Source of the DNA: an uncultured Flavobacteriales bacterium
GTDB lineage: Bacteria > Bacteroidota > Bacteroidia > Flavobacteriales > Crocinitomicaceae
Length of the DNA stretch: 64,000 nt
Assembly: GCA_946482515.1 (NCBI GenBank)
Contig: CAMLRS010000011.1
Coordinates: 1 to 64,000 of the forward strand
Direction: 5' to 3'
This document shows, in pieces, positions 43,901 to 52,836 of this stretch; positions within the stretch are counted from its first letter, which is position 1, and each line of letters opens with the position of its first letter. The notes under the pieces were generated by a model. It worked only from the letters and a program-made list of their open reading frames with translations, was not told where the DNA came from and searched no databases. The translations under genes and the position numbers were made by a program.

Positions 43901-44667
43901 CCTTCAAAGGCTCCTAATCCAAACAGCGCGAAATCGTATTTACACGGATCGTTGGGATCCATTTTAACCAGCGATTCCTGGATTTCAGCTACGGCTTTCC
44001 AGTCGTTTTGAGTACGTCTGAGAATGCCCAGCTTGCGCGCCACGTTTCCGGTATGGACATCCAGCGGTAAATGCAGCTCGGAAGGCGAAACAGTGTTCCA
44101 GATGCCGAAATCAACGCCTTTCTTGTCGTTGCGCACCATCCAGCGCAGGTACATGTTCAGTCGTTTCGAAGACGAATTCTTCAGCGGATTGGCAATGTGT
44201 TTCTGTGTGCGGTCAGGAAAATCACCTTGTGTGAATTGCTCGCGGAAATGAGCGATGCGACCGTAAACGCCCGCATGTTCGTTGTGATTGGCAAAAGCCT
44301 GTTCCAGGCCGCCGTTCTGATAAATACGCTTCAGTGAGCTGAAAAATGCGTGCAGGTCTTCAGCATTGAAGGTGCGGTGAACGAAAGCCGAATCGAAGGA
44401 TTTGTAATTCAAAATGAACTCGTACGGCTGCTGCTCCATGATCTGTAAAATGCGCTCGCCACTGGAAATGATCGCTTTCCGGTTGCCCCAGGCAATGGTC
44501 GACAGCAATAAACCGGTAATCTCGATGTCTTCTTTTCGCTCGAATCGATGCACCAGCTGGATCGGGTCCGTGCCGATAAAATCCGGATTGTTGTACTGCT
44601 CGGCCTTGTAATCGAGGAATTCTTTCAATTCTTCGAACGACATTTTTGCCTGGATTGCTTTTTTCAT
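43894..44667 (-). CDS. TIGR02757 family protein (DUF2400)
   Basis: A 257-aa protein of a family restricted to Bacteroidota and a few other phyla. Recognisable blocks: DPIQLVHRFERKEDIEITGL, STIAWGNRKAIISSGERILQ, KRLNMYLRWMVRNDKKGVDF and LPLDVHTGNVARKLGILRR; the last resembles the HhH DNA-glycosylase catalytic segment (VDxHxxR). A link to DNA repair is possible but not shown. It starts MKKAIQAKMS. Confidence 0.9.
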   Translation of the reverse strand: MKKAIQAKMSFEELKEFLDYKAEQYNNPDFIGTDPIQLVHRFERKEDIEITGLLLSTIAWGNRKAIISSGERILQIMEQQPYEFILNYKSFDSAFVHRTFNAEDLHAFFSSLKRIYQNGGLEQAFANHNEHAGVYGRIAHFREQFTQGDFPDRTQKHIANPLKNSSSKRLNMYLRWMVRNDKKGVDFGIWNTVSPSELHLPLDVHTGNVARKLGILRRTQNDWKAVAEIQESLVKMDPNDPCKYDFALFGLGAFEGF

Positions 44668-44723
44668 TGTTTATTTCCCCCTTTTCGAGTGGGATTGAGG
44701 GGGAGGATTAAATCAGAGTCAAA

Positions 44724-45377
44724 TTATTTAACGAGAAACCCATCCGACATCACCAGCGTACGATCGGCCATTTCAGCCAGCTGCGTATTGTGGGTGACGA
44801 TTACGAACGTTTGGCCGAAATCCTTGCGCAGATCGAAGAACAATTGGTGCAATTCGGTTGCATTCTTCGAATCGAGGTTCCCGGAAGGCTCATCGGCGAA
44901 GATCACACGCGGATTGTTCATCAATGCCCGTGCTACGGCTACACGCTGCTGCTCACCGCCTGAAAGGGCAGAGGGCTGATGTTCCGACCGCTCAGACAAT
45001 CCGAGTCGTTCCAGGAGCTCCATGCCACGTTTTTTTGCGTCGCTCATCGACAAACCACCAATGAGCGCAGGCATGATGACGTTTTCCAATGCTGTAAACT
45101 CCGGCAGAAGCTGGTGGAATTGAAAAACAAAACCGATTTCCGTGTTGCGGAAGCGCGCCAGCTCGTTTTTCGACAGGTTGAATGGATTCGTACCGTTGAG
45201 CGTCACAAGTCCGCTGTCCGGCTTATCGAGTGTACCTAGCAATTGCAGCAGCGTTGTTTTTCCAGCGCCGGACGAGCCAACGATGGAAACGATCTCGCCC
45301 GACTGAATTTCCAGATCGATACCTTTCAGTACGTCCAGCTGGCCGTATTTTTTGCGGAGTTGATTCGCTACCAGCAT
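44724..45377 (-). CDS. lolD: ABC transporter ATP-binding protein, LolD type
   Basis: A 217-aa ATPase. Walker [18 protein letters not shown] (about 32-48), Q-loop [16 protein letters not shown], signature [15 protein letters not shown], Walker [14 protein letters not shown]. The MacB/LolD subfamily pattern suggests it powers lipoprotein release (LolCE) or a MacB-like exporter. The permease is not adjacent. Its ATG overlaps the ribBA stop by one base (TAATG), a tight coupling without clear functional meaning. Confidence 0.9.
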   Translation of the reverse strand: MLVANQLRKKYGQLDVLKGIDLEIQSGEIVSIVGSSGAGKTTLLQLLGTLDKPDSGLVTLNGTNPFNLSKNELARFRNTEIGFVFQFHQLLPEFTALENVIMPALIGGLSMSDAKKRGMELLERLGLSERSEHQPSALSGGEQQRVAVARALMNNPRVIFADEPSGNLDSKNATELHQLFFDLRKDFGQTFVIVTHNTQLAEMADRTLVMSDGFLVK

Positions 45378-46588
45378 TATTTGTCCAGTTTGAGCGTATG
45401 TCCCATTTTATCGCGCTTGGTGTCAAGGTAACGGGCATTGTGGGTATTTCTGCCGACCTGGATCGGAACGTTTTCAACGATTTCCAGTCCGTAACCGATC
45501 AAACCGGAGCGTTTTTTCGGGTTATTGGACATCAAACGGATCTTTTTCACGCCGAGATCGTGCAGGATCTGTGCGCCGATACCGTAATCGCGCTGATCGC
45601 TTTCAAAGCCCAGCTGCAGGTTGGCTTCAACCGTATCGTAGCCTTCTTCCTGCAATTTGTAGGCCTTCAGCTTGTTGAGCAGGCCGATTCCGCGACCTTC
45701 CTGGTTCATGTAAACGATCACACCTTTGCCTTCGCGCTCGATCATCTGCATGGAATGTTCCAGTTGCGGACCGCAATCGCAGCGGCAGGAGCCAAAAATA
45801 TCGCCTGTAAGGCAGGAGGAGTGGACACGAACGAGAACAGGCTCGTCGGGATTCCAGGTACCTTTTATCAGCGCCAGGTGTTCCTGTTGATTGGATTTTA
45901 CAGAAAAAGCCACCAGCTTGAAATTGCCGACATGCGTTGGCATATCTACTTCGACCTCGCGTGTGATGAGCGATTCGTGCTTCATCCGGTAAGCGATCAG
46001 GTCGGCAATGGAAACGATTTTCAGGTCGAATTTCTCGGCAATTACCTGCAATTCCGGCAAACGTGCCATTGTACCGTCTTCGTTGAGGATTTCAACGATC
46101 ACACCGGCTGGTTCGAATCCTGCGAGGCGCGCAAGATCGGTTGCGGCTTCAGTGTGCCCGGCGCGACGCAAAACGCCTTCTTTCTTGGCGCGGAGCGGGA
46201 AAATGTGTCCCGGCTTGCCGAGCTCTTCCGGCTTGGTGTTGGGATCGATGAGCGACAATACCGTTTTGGAACGGTCGCTTGCTGAAATACCCGTTGTGCA
46301 GCCGTGTCCGATCAAATCGACGGAAACAGTAAACGGTGTTTCGTATGTAGCGGAATTCTGTGTGACCATCAGCTCCAGTCCGAGCTCGTCGCAACGGTTT
46401 TCGAGCAGCGGCGCGCAGATCAGTCCGCGACCATGCGTGGCCATAAAATTGATCACTTCAGGGGTGGCATTCCGGGCGGCAGTAAGGAAATCGCCTTCGT
46501 TTTCGCGGTCTTCGTCATCGACCACGATGATGACTTTCCCGGCGCGTATATCTTCGATCGCTTCTTCGATCGTATTCAATTTTGACAT
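45377..46588 (-). CDS. ribBA: Bifunctional 3,4-dihydroxy-2-butanone 4-phosphate synthase / GTP cyclohydrolase II
   Basis: A 403-aa riboflavin enzyme. The N-terminal RibB half (1-200) has [13 protein letters not shown] and [11 protein letters not shown]; the C-terminal RibA half has the zinc site [20 protein letters not shown] and [18 protein letters not shown]. Both halves look intact. It supplies both starting branches of flavin synthesis. A TAACTTTG box lies at 46608-46615 on the minus strand. lolD follows with 1-nt overlap. No FMN riboswitch is visible upstream. Confidence 0.96.
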   Translation of the reverse strand: MSKLNTIEEAIEDIRAGKVIIVVDDEDRENEGDFLTAARNATPEVINFMATHGRGLICAPLLENRCDELGLELMVTQNSATYETPFTVSVDLIGHGCTTGISASDRSKTVLSLIDPNTKPEELGKPGHIFPLRAKKEGVLRRAGHTEAATDLARLAGFEPAGVIVEILNEDGTMARLPELQVIAEKFDLKIVSIADLIAYRMKHESLITREVEVDMPTHVGNFKLVAFSVKSNQQEHLALIKGTWNPDEPVLVRVHSSCLTGDIFGSCRCDCGPQLEHSMQMIEREGKGVIVYMNQEGRGIGLLNKLKAYKLQEEGYDTVEANLQLGFESDQRDYGIGAQILHDLGVKKIRLMSNNPKKRSGLIGYGLEIVENVPIQVGRNTHNARYLDTKRDKMGHTLKLDK

Positions 46589-46668
46589 GACTATACAATT
46601 CGTGCCTCAAAGTTAACCCTAATAAATAGGAAATGCGATGTTTTCACTATAAAGAATACGCTTTTGGA

Positions 46669-46800
46669 ATGCCACCCCCTTTTGTTCCCCCTCAAGGGGG
46701 AAATTGGTTAGGCCTCCTCCCTTGAGAAGACAAAGCGAAGCTTTGGAAGACTGAAGCTAGTCGCTTGCGACGTAAGCTGAAGGATAATGAGGAGGGTGGC
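46669..46800. repeat. C-rich modular dispersed repeat, copy 3
   Basis: Begins with CCACCCCCTTTTGTTCCCCC and hairpin CCCCCTcaAGGGGG (about 46688-46700). Module X follows at 46714-46800 (CCTCCTCCCTTGAGAAGACA to GAGGAGGGTGGC), matching 33004-33093 with few differences. Outer CCTCC/GGAGG ends are inverted. Confidence 0.82.
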
Positions 46801-46807
46801 TTTTGAC

Positions 46808-47281
46808 TTACTTTCTCTTCTTAAACGGAAAAACAACCTGGTTCGGATCGTTGGGCTCGTTATCGACCCAGACTTTCATTTTCGTGCCTTTCGGTTGCAC
46901 ATACACCAGTCGTTTCGGGAAATTGGCAGCTAAATTGACAAATACCAGTGTGTCGTTGTAGGGATCGTCGCAGAAATACCGCAGCAGTTTCCGCGGTTCT
47001 TTTATCTCGTATACGAGCCGGTTTTTTTGATCGAAGTACATTTTCAACCGGTCCACTGTACGACTTTTTCCTGAGCTCCAGACGGTCGTTCCGCGGAGAT
47101 GATCGCCTTCCAGAACCCATGTTTCGCGGATAGCAATGCCATTGAACGAAGACGTCCATTCTCCTGTTATCCAATCAGGTATGCAATTACGGGAAATACA
47201 GGAAGACAGAAAAAGTAGCGGAATGAAGATCAGCTTGTAATATGTAGCAGTGCCCTTAAACGTTCGTTTTGGGATTCCCAT
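46808..47281 (-). CDS. DUF6265-like lipoprotein
   Basis: A 157-aa lipoprotein. An N-terminal basic stretch precedes the lipobox IFIPLLFLSSC (Cys at about 28). The mature part WITGEWTSSFNG…RETWVLEGDHLRGTTVWSS…NFPKRLVYVQPK follows the DUF6265 beta-barrel pattern. The function is unknown. The start overlaps the upstream glycosyltransferase end by 52 nt; no other ATG precedes the signal peptide. Confidence 0.72.
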   Translation of the reverse strand: MGIPKRTFKGTATYYKLIFIPLLFLSSCISRNCIPDWITGEWTSSFNGIAIRETWVLEGDHLRGTTVWSSGKSRTVDRLKMYFDQKNRLVYEIKEPRKLLRYFCDDPYNDTLVFVNLAANFPKRLVYVQPKGTKMKVWVDNEPNDPNQVVFPFKKRK

Positions 47282-48411
47282 GAGTAGTGTTGTTGAACGT
47301 ATGCACGTCCATTATTACTGATAGCAGTAAAAATAGGGCTATCGTTCAAGCACAGCATGATTTTTTCGACGAACTCAGCCGGTTGCTCTGCCAATAGGAT
47401 GTTTTTCCGGTCGATTCCCCCTAACGCATTATTGGCCAGGCGTGTAGTAATGCAGGGAAGGCCCGAAGCCATAGCTTCCAATAATTTGTTCTGCAACCCC
47501 GTTCCGATGAACATCGGCGCCACAAACAGCTTCGATTGTGCGTAGCTTTCACGGATATCTTCGACCCAACCCGTCACATGAATGCGATCGGAAGCCAGTG
47601 CACGTACTTTCGGATGCGGACTGGCGCCGGAAAGCAGGAGGGAAAGATCCAGGCCTTGCTCGCGCAGCTTCGGGAGAATTTCCTTTGCGAGAAAAACGGC
47701 TGCTTCCACATTCGGAGGATAGGAAAAATTACCGGTAAACAACAGATCGTAGCGTTTCTCGCGTTCCGGAATGTCGAAAAAGGAAGCGTCCACACCATTC
47801 GGAATGACCTGGATCTCATCGCGTTTCGGATGCAGGATAAACTGACGGTCCTGCGCCGAAATGATCACTTTGTGCTCGAAATAATCGAACAATGCACGCT
47901 CGTAGGTCACCAGCCTGCGGTGTTCCATGCGGTAAAACCAGCTGCGGTACCACGGTTCGGTCTGGATGCGACGTTCCATGCCTTTCGACAGCGCGTCCAT
48001 GTAATCGATCGTTTTGGGGCAATGATGGTAATCTTTCACATATTCGGCCATCCGAAGCAGCTGACAGAAGATGTGAGCAGGTTTTTTTTCTTCCAGCAGC
48101 CGACGGATCTTTCTAAAATGCGCATAGCGGAAGAAATAAGCCACCTGGAACGGCTTTCGGGATAAAAAGGCGAGTGCGGCCTGGAACAGCAAACCGGCTT
48201 TTCCGAGGCGGAAGAGGTGAATCTCGCTGCAATACTGTTTGACGTGCTGGTAGTGTTCTGCAGAAACAGTTGCTTCCGTCATGCAGCACAAAACGATGGA
48301 AAAGTCGCTGGATAAATCTTTCAGCTGATTGAACGCACGCAGCTTGTCGCCTTTCTCCAATGGGTAGGGAAAGCGGGATAGTACGACGAATAACAGCGGT
48401 TTATCTTGCAA
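47230..48411 (-). CDS. Glycosyltransferase family 4 (TIGR03087-like)
   Basis: About 393 aa with a GT-B fold: N-terminal LLFVVLSRFPYPLEKGDKLR, a middle TIDYMDALSKGMERR segment, and the C-terminal donor site VIPNGVDASFF, LLFTGNFSYPPN, PMFIGTGLQNKLLEAMASGL. An ATG exists at 48516 but would overlap the upstream gene by 116 nt and encode a non-conserved leader. A TTG at 48409-48411 gives (M)QDKPLLFVV, the natural start of the family, with 11-nt overlap. Probably adds a sugar to a cell-surface glycan together with the next GT4. Confidence 0.85.
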   Translation of the reverse strand: MQDKPLLFVVLSRFPYPLEKGDKLRAFNQLKDLSSDFSIVLCCMTEATVSAEHYQHVKQYCSEIHLFRLGKAGLLFQAALAFLSRKPFQVAYFFRYAHFRKIRRLLEEKKPAHIFCQLLRMAEYVKDYHHCPKTIDYMDALSKGMERRIQTEPWYRSWFYRMEHRRLVTYERALFDYFEHKVIISAQDRQFILHPKRDEIQVIPNGVDASFFDIPEREKRYDLLFTGNFSYPPNVEAAVFLAKEILPKLREQGLDLSLLLSGASPHPKVRALASDRIHVTGWVEDIRESYAQSKLFVAPMFIGTGLQNKLLEAMASGLPCITTRLANNALGGIDRKNILLAEQPAEFVEKIMLCLNDSPIFTAISNNGRAYVQQHYSWESQNERLRALLHITS

Positions 48412-49567
48412 GCGATTCCGTAATGAGTGTTTTGACGATTGCAAAACTATGGTATTTCCTGATATAGGCTCTTCCTTTTTCCCCGGCTTGCTGGCGGAGA
48501 TCGGCTGAACTTGCAAATTCCGTCAGGGCAGTGATCCAATCGTCGTCGGAATCGGCAACTTTGAGCACGTTTTCGGCATCTTTGATACCGGCAGCTCCGA
48601 GCGAGGTTGTGATACACGGAACGCCCATTGCCAATGCTTCCAGTAATTTGATGCGCACGCCGGAACCTGTGAGGATTGGTGCTACCAGCGTACCGTTTGC
48701 GATCATAAATTGCCGCGCATTTTCTACAAAACCGTGAAAATCGACACCCGGGAGCTGCGGAAAGTGATTGCCTTCCGGAAAGGAGCCTGCAATGTGCAAT
48801 CGACTGCCGGAATGCGAAAACCAGGGCCAGATATCCGTTAGCAATCGCTGAACGGCCAGCTTATTCGGTTCCCAGTTCAATGCACCGATGTGGAAAAAAT
48901 CGGGATTGCTGTAATCGGAAAGGTTTTCGCTTGGTTCGATCGCCACAGGAATCGTGACTGTATTGGTCGTTACGCCGGTTTTCCGCAGCAGCGCGGCATC
49001 TTCATCGGTGATCGTCCAGATCAGGTCGACTTGATTGAGCCCGGCCACTTCTTCACGTTGCAGCGTTTTGGCCAGGTGTTTCAGGTACCACTTTTTCAGG
49101 AAAGAAGCGCCTTTGGCCTGTTGTTGCCAGAGCAAATATTCCACATTGTGGGCGCGTACGACGATCGTTGCGTTGGAAACGGTGCGCAGCATTTCCACAT
49201 ATGGCACCAGGAACAGGCTTTCCAGCACGATGAGTGTGTAGGATTTTTTCCGTACCAATTGTTCGATCTCGTTGCGGAATGTCTCCGAATAAAAGCGCGA
49301 AAGGTTGTAGTTTTTTCCCGTGATCAGTCCTTTTAAAGCGCCTGTGAGCGAAACGCTCGTATCGATAAACGACGCTTCGTGTGCTACCGGCAACCGGATC
49401 TCGGAAGGATAACGCGACGGATCGGTGCGGTGACGCGGCGTGTGTATGTACACATGATCAACTTCCGGTGTCAGCTGCAACAGCGTTTCCAGCATGGCTT
49501 TCATAGCCACACAGCCGCCATCGATCGTAGGGAAAACCGGTTTGTTGCTGATATGCAGAATGTTCAT
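48401..49567 (-). CDS. Glycosyltransferase family 4
   Basis: A 388-aa GT-B enzyme starting MNILHISNKPVFPTIDGGCV. The C-terminal donor-binding half has SNPDFFHIGALNWEPNKLAV and PILTGSGVRIKLLEALAMGV, the conserved E-x7-E-type loop. It overlaps the LptF/LptG-like permease start by 4 nt (ATGA) and the other GT4 by about 11 nt. The trio points to assembly or transport of a surface glycolipid, although LptF/G itself moves lipopolysaccharide. Confidence 0.9.
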   Translation of the reverse strand: MNILHISNKPVFPTIDGGCVAMKAMLETLLQLTPEVDHVYIHTPRHRTDPSRYPSEIRLPVAHEASFIDTSVSLTGALKGLITGKNYNLSRFYSETFRNEIEQLVRKKSYTLIVLESLFLVPYVEMLRTVSNATIVVRAHNVEYLLWQQQAKGASFLKKWYLKHLAKTLQREEVAGLNQVDLIWTITDEDAALLRKTGVTTNTVTIPVAIEPSENLSDYSNPDFFHIGALNWEPNKLAVQRLLTDIWPWFSHSGSRLHIAGSFPEGNHFPQLPGVDFHGFVENARQFMIANGTLVAPILTGSGVRIKLLEALAMGVPCITTSLGAAGIKDAENVLKVADSDDDWITALTEFASSADLRQQAGEKGRAYIRKYHSFAIVKTLITESLAR

Positions 49568-51030
49568 CGCTTTCTTCCGAACGTTAAAATGAGTCGCCAG
49601 AGCTTCTTATCGAATACGCTCAGGTCGTTGGCAGCGCTGGCCAGCAGGAGCAAAGCAACCGGTGAAAGGATCAGCGATGGCATCCACATGCCTACAAAAG
49701 GGCTCACAGTGTGTTGATTGGCAAGGCTTTCACCTATACTGGTGAGCACGAAATAAACCATGAACAGCAAAGCTGCGATCACAACAGGTGCACCGAAACC
49801 GCCTTTTCGCACGATCGCACCGAGTGGCGCACCGATAAAGAACAGCACGATGATGGTCACCGTGAGCGCTATTTTCTTGTGGAACTCAATGGAAAAACGC
49901 TGCGTATTTTCTTCCAGCGAGTTCATATACGTCAGTTGACCATCGAGGTTCTGATTTTTCCGTCGCAGGTTGGAAATGGCGGAATTCATGGCCTTCACGC
50001 GCTCCTTTTTGCTCAGTGACTCAACACTGATGGGTGCTGAAGGAACCTGTTTCGCTTGTCCGCCTACAGCCATTTGTTGCATGCGTGGATCTTTCGCATA
50101 GGAAAGACTTAAGAAATATGGATGATCGCGACGCATGCTCTTGATGAAGCTTTTCAGCGTGAGATCGGCCTGTCGCTGCATGGAATCACGCGCGTGGCTG
50201 ATCTGAAACACATTGAGCATTTCGAACTGGTCTTTGAACAGATCTTCGTCGGAACGGTTGAGCTGGAAGCCCGTGAGGTTCATCTTGTAGGTGGCCACTT
50301 CAAACGATGTCCGGCGGCTTGGCCGGAAGCTCTCACCGCTGTGGAACGGCTTTCCATTGGGTTGAAAGATCGGCGGATTGGCCTGCATTTCTTCCGAAAT
50401 CTTGCCTTTTACCAATCGGAAGAACAAGTATTTGCCGTTGGCACTTTTAAAAATGCGTCCCGATTCGGCTTTGACCGTCTTGATGATCTTCGGATCGGTA
50501 TAATCGTGAATGGTAATGCCCGTAAACGAATCGTCGGTGCCTTTTTCGACCTTGATGGCATAGCCTTCCAGTTCTTTGGAGTAGGAGCCGGGTGTGACCA
50601 GGGCCGCTACTTTTGTTTCCTGGATATCGAAAATGAGGGAATGCCATTTGAGATTGGCCACCGGGATTACGTAATTCGCGAAATAGAATGTGGCGCAGGA
50701 AATGAAGAATACCACGATTACCAGCGGTCGCATAATGCGGGAAAGCGATAATCCGGAAGCTTTCAGCGCCGTGAGCTCGTTGTTTTCCGCCAGGTTCCCG
50801 AACGTCATGATGGAGCTGAGCAGCATAGCCAGCGGCAAAGCCAGTGGAATAAGACTTGCGGAAATGTAGAAAAGTACTTCAAGTACTACGGCAATACCGA
50901 GCCCTTTTCCCATGAAATCATCGATGTACTTCCAGAAGAATTGCATGATCAGCATGAACATGGAGATCAGGAAGGTCACCACGAAAGGTCCGGCAAACGA
51001 ACGAATGCTGAAAACGGTGAGTCGTTTCAC
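49564..51030 (-). CDS. LptF/LptG family permease
   Basis: A 488-aa protein: N-terminal helices MKRLTVFSIRSFAGPFVVTF, YISASLIPLALPLAMLLSSI and NELTALKASGLSLSRIMRPL (the coupling segment); then a large periplasmic beta-jellyroll with an inserted coiled stretch (about 280-370); and three C-terminal helices. This is the inner-membrane permease of lipopolysaccharide export, working with LptB. The longer central insertion is common in Bacteroidota. First gene of the operon with the two GT4 genes. Confidence 0.93.
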   Translation of the reverse strand: MKRLTVFSIRSFAGPFVVTFLISMFMLIMQFFWKYIDDFMGKGLGIAVVLEVLFYISASLIPLALPLAMLLSSIMTFGNLAENNELTALKASGLSLSRIMRPLVIVVFFISCATFYFANYVIPVANLKWHSLIFDIQETKVAALVTPGSYSKELEGYAIKVEKGTDDSFTGITIHDYTDPKIIKTVKAESGRIFKSANGKYLFFRLVKGKISEEMQANPPIFQPNGKPFHSGESFRPSRRTSFEVATYKMNLTGFQLNRSDEDLFKDQFEMLNVFQISHARDSMQRQADLTLKSFIKSMRRDHPYFLSLSYAKDPRMQQMAVGGQAKQVPSAPISVESLSKKERVKAMNSAISNLRRKNQNLDGQLTYMNSLEENTQRFSIEFHKKIALTVTIIVLFFIGAPLGAIVRKGGFGAPVVIAALLFMVYFVLTSIGESLANQHTVSPFVGMWMPSLILSPVALLLLASAANDLSVFDKKLWRLILTFGRKR

Positions 51031-51067
51031 GTGCTAAAAAATCTTCCGCAAAGGTAGGGGAAAAGTG

Positions 51068-51457
51068 TCAAGCGCCAAGCACGCGACGTAAATCGATCAC
51101 CTGTGATTCCCACAAGCGTACAACCTGGTCTTTTTCCGTGTTTTCGGCAAAATCGGTGATGGTGAAAATGACGGCTTTGGTGATAGGATCGATGGTATAG
51201 CGCATTTCGAAATAAGCTTCGGGCGTGTCGTCTTCGTCGTGCAGCCACTGCCATTTCATGCCTTCTCCTTGTTTTTTGCTCAGTAAACGGGCTTTTTCCT
51301 CGCTTCCGTCCCAGTGAAAAGTATACACTTCATCTTTTACAATGACATCTTCGGCAAACCACTCACTCAACCCATCGGGAGTGGTTAGCAATTTATCGAG
51401 CACTTTGGGGGATGTCTTCAGAACATACTCCAGCTCGAATTTCTCCTTTTTTGTCAT
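51068..51457 (-). CDS. START/SRPBCC-like domain protein
   Basis: A 129-aa protein starting MTKKEKFELEYVLKTSPKVL. The AHSA1/START order is visible: LTTPDGLSEWFAEDV, YTFHWDGSEEKARLL, YFEMRYTIDPITKAVIFTIT, DFAENTEKD. A small hydrophobic-ligand-binding fold; role unknown. The frame starts with TTG at 51496, but the ATG at 51457 fits the domain. Widely found as a single-copy gene in Bacteroidota. Confidence 0.88.
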   Translation of the reverse strand: MTKKEKFELEYVLKTSPKVLDKLLTTPDGLSEWFAEDVIVKDEVYTFHWDGSEEKARLLSKKQGEGMKWQWLHDEDDTPEAYFEMRYTIDPITKAVIFTITDFAENTEKDQVVRLWESQVIDLRRVLGA

Positions 51458-51522
51458 AGTAGTTTTAATAATGTTAACTTCGCAGGAATTATTCAAAAAC
51501 TCGCAATATACACATTCTTTTC

Positions 51523-52272
51523 ATGGCGTTAGTACATTCTCTTGAAAAAAATGGGAACACGCTGTTCCGCTACCGCGGGCAGATTCCGGTGGTTTTATTC
51601 CTGCTGGCAATTCCCTCGATTTACTTCACGGATACGTCCTGCATCATGAAGAACGACGCCTGGTATTATGCTTTTACGGGCGTTGCTGTGGCCATGTCGC
51701 TGTCGGGACAGATCATCCGGGCTATCGCCATCGGTACGAGCAACAAGAACACATCCGGCCGGAACACGCAGGAACAGGTTGCTGAAGCCCTGAACACGCA
51801 GGGGATATACTCTACGGTTCGTCACCCGCTTTACCTGGGCAACTACTTCATGTGGATCGGTATTGTTGTGTTCACCTTCAATATCTGGTTTATTGTGATC
51901 GTGAGCCTGTTGTTCTGGATTTACTACGAGCGTATCATGTTTGCGGAAGAACGTTTCCTCGAGCGTAAATTCGGCGATCCGTATGTGAATTGGTCGATGC
52001 AGGTGCCGGCATTCTGGCCAAGCATGAAAAACTATCGAAAGGGCAACATCCCGTTCTCGGCAAAAACGATCATGCGCCGCGAGTATGCCGGTGTAACAGC
52101 TACTATGCTGGGATTCATTTACGTAGCTTACCTGCGTGAGTGGTTCATGACCGGAAAACTCCCTACGTCGCTCAATTATCTTTACTGGACAATTGGTGCG
52201 CTGCTGATCACGCTGATTTTCAGAACGCTCAAACACAGCACAAAGATTTTATACGAAGAAGACCGTTCGTAG
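51523..52272 (+). CDS. Isoprenylcysteine carboxyl-methyltransferase-like membrane protein
   Basis: A 249-aa protein with five or more hydrophobic helices and the ICMT/PEMT signature: TQGIYSTVRHPLYLGNYFMW, then ERIMFAEERFLERKFGDPYV. The SAM-binding RHPxYxG and E-E motifs are intact. Bacterial members methylate lipids, including the phosphate of lipid A, or other carboxyls; the substrate is unknown. The stop lies 24 nt before the tRNA array promoter box. Confidence 0.88.
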   Translation: MALVHSLEKNGNTLFRYRGQIPVVLFLLAIPSIYFTDTSCIMKNDAWYYAFTGVAVAMSLSGQIIRAIAIGTSNKNTSGRNTQEQVAEALNTQGIYSTVRHPLYLGNYFMWIGIVVFTFNIWFIVIVSLLFWIYYERIMFAEERFLERKFGDPYVNWSMQVPAFWPSMKNYRKGNIPFSAKTIMRREYAGVTATMLGFIYVAYLREWFMTGKLPTSLNYLYWTIGALLITLIFRTLKHSTKILYEEDRS

Positions 52273-52274
52273 CC

Positions 52275-52304
52275 TTGCACAAATAAAAAATAGGTCTATA
52301 TTTG
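52275..52304 (+). promoter_or_regulatory. Promoter of the tRNA-Met array
   Basis: TTG (52275-52277), a 19-nt spacer and TATATTTG (52297-52304) match the Bacteroidota consensus TTG-N19-TAnnTTTG exactly. The predicted start, near 52311, lies just upstream of the first tRNA-like copy and 450 nt upstream of the intact tRNA. Confidence 0.75.
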
Positions 52305-52321
52305 CACCCTCAAAAGCGATC

Positions 52322-52761
52322 TGCGATAGCTATAATGGTTAAAGCAGGTTCATATCCGCCCGAGGCGGACCGGAGTTCAACGGAACCCGGATTAAAGATT
52401 GAAATAACAATAAATACTTGGTGATAGCTCAGATGTGAGTTATAGAAATACCAGGAAGATATTTGGCGAGATAGCTCAGTTGGTTAGAGCGCAGGATTCA
52501 TATCCGCCCGAGGCGGACTGGAGTTCAACGGAACCCGGATTAAGATTGAAATAACAATAAATACTTGGTGATAGCTCAGATGTGAGTTATAGAAATACCA
52601 GGAAGATATTTGGCGAGATAGCTCAGTTGGTTAGAGCGCAGGATTCATATCCGCCCGAGGCGGACCGGAGTTCAACGGAACCCGGGATTAAAGATTGAAA
52701 TAGCAATAAATACTTGGTGATAGCTCAGATGTGAGTTATTTAGAATACCAGGAAAATATTT
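52322..52761 (+). repeat. Tandem array of tRNA-Met-derived pseudo-copies
   Basis: Three head-to-tail units: A 52322-52464, B 52465-52611 (147 bp) and C 52612-52761 (150 bp). B and C begin with the exact 5' half of the neighbouring tRNA-Met (GGCGAGATAGCTCAGTTGGT through GATTCAT) and are nearly identical. After the anticodon CAT each unit carries the hairpin TCCGCC-CGA-GGCGGA (52355-52369, 52503-52517, 52650-52664), then a T-arm remnant CGGAGTTCAAC and a common AT-rich tail. The acceptor 3' strand is missing, so these are not functional tRNAs. Unit A has a more diverged 5' half. Confidence 0.9.
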
Positions 52762-52835
52762 GGCGAGATAGCTCAGTTGGTTAGAGCGCAGGATTCATAA
52801 CCCTGAGGTCCGGAGTTCAACTCTCCGTCTCGCTA
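52762..52835 (+). tRNA. tRNA-Met (CAT)
   Basis: A 74-nt complete cloverleaf: acceptor GGCGAGA/TCTCGCT (G-T closing pair), D arm GCTC-AGTTGGTTA-GAGC, anticodon loop TTCATAA with CAT, variable loop AGGTC, T arm CGGAG-TTCAACT-CTCCG, discriminator A at 52835. CCA is not encoded. The anticodon stem has one A-C mismatch at its top. The acceptor and T arm look like elongator tRNA-Met rather than initiator. It is the intact last unit of the array and is followed by a strong terminator. Confidence 0.93.
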
Positions 52836-52836
52836 C

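Noticed and set aside
45230..46285. 351-aa plus-strand frame opposite ribBA
   Set aside because: Antisense to a fully intact RibBA; no recognisable domain.
46589..46668. FMN riboswitch before ribBA
   Set aside because: The leader after the predicted transcription start is only about 15 nt and lacks the conserved RFN stems.
52322..52761. CRISPR array or functional tRNA cluster
   Set aside because: The repeat is head-to-tail with whole-unit identity and no variable spacers, so not CRISPR. The units lack the acceptor 3' strand and normal anticodon stem, so they are not functional tRNAs.
52751..52764. Separate promoter directly before the intact tRNA-Met (AATATTTG)
   Set aside because: The box touches the first tRNA base, so transcription would start inside the tRNA; the same box precedes the pseudo-units.
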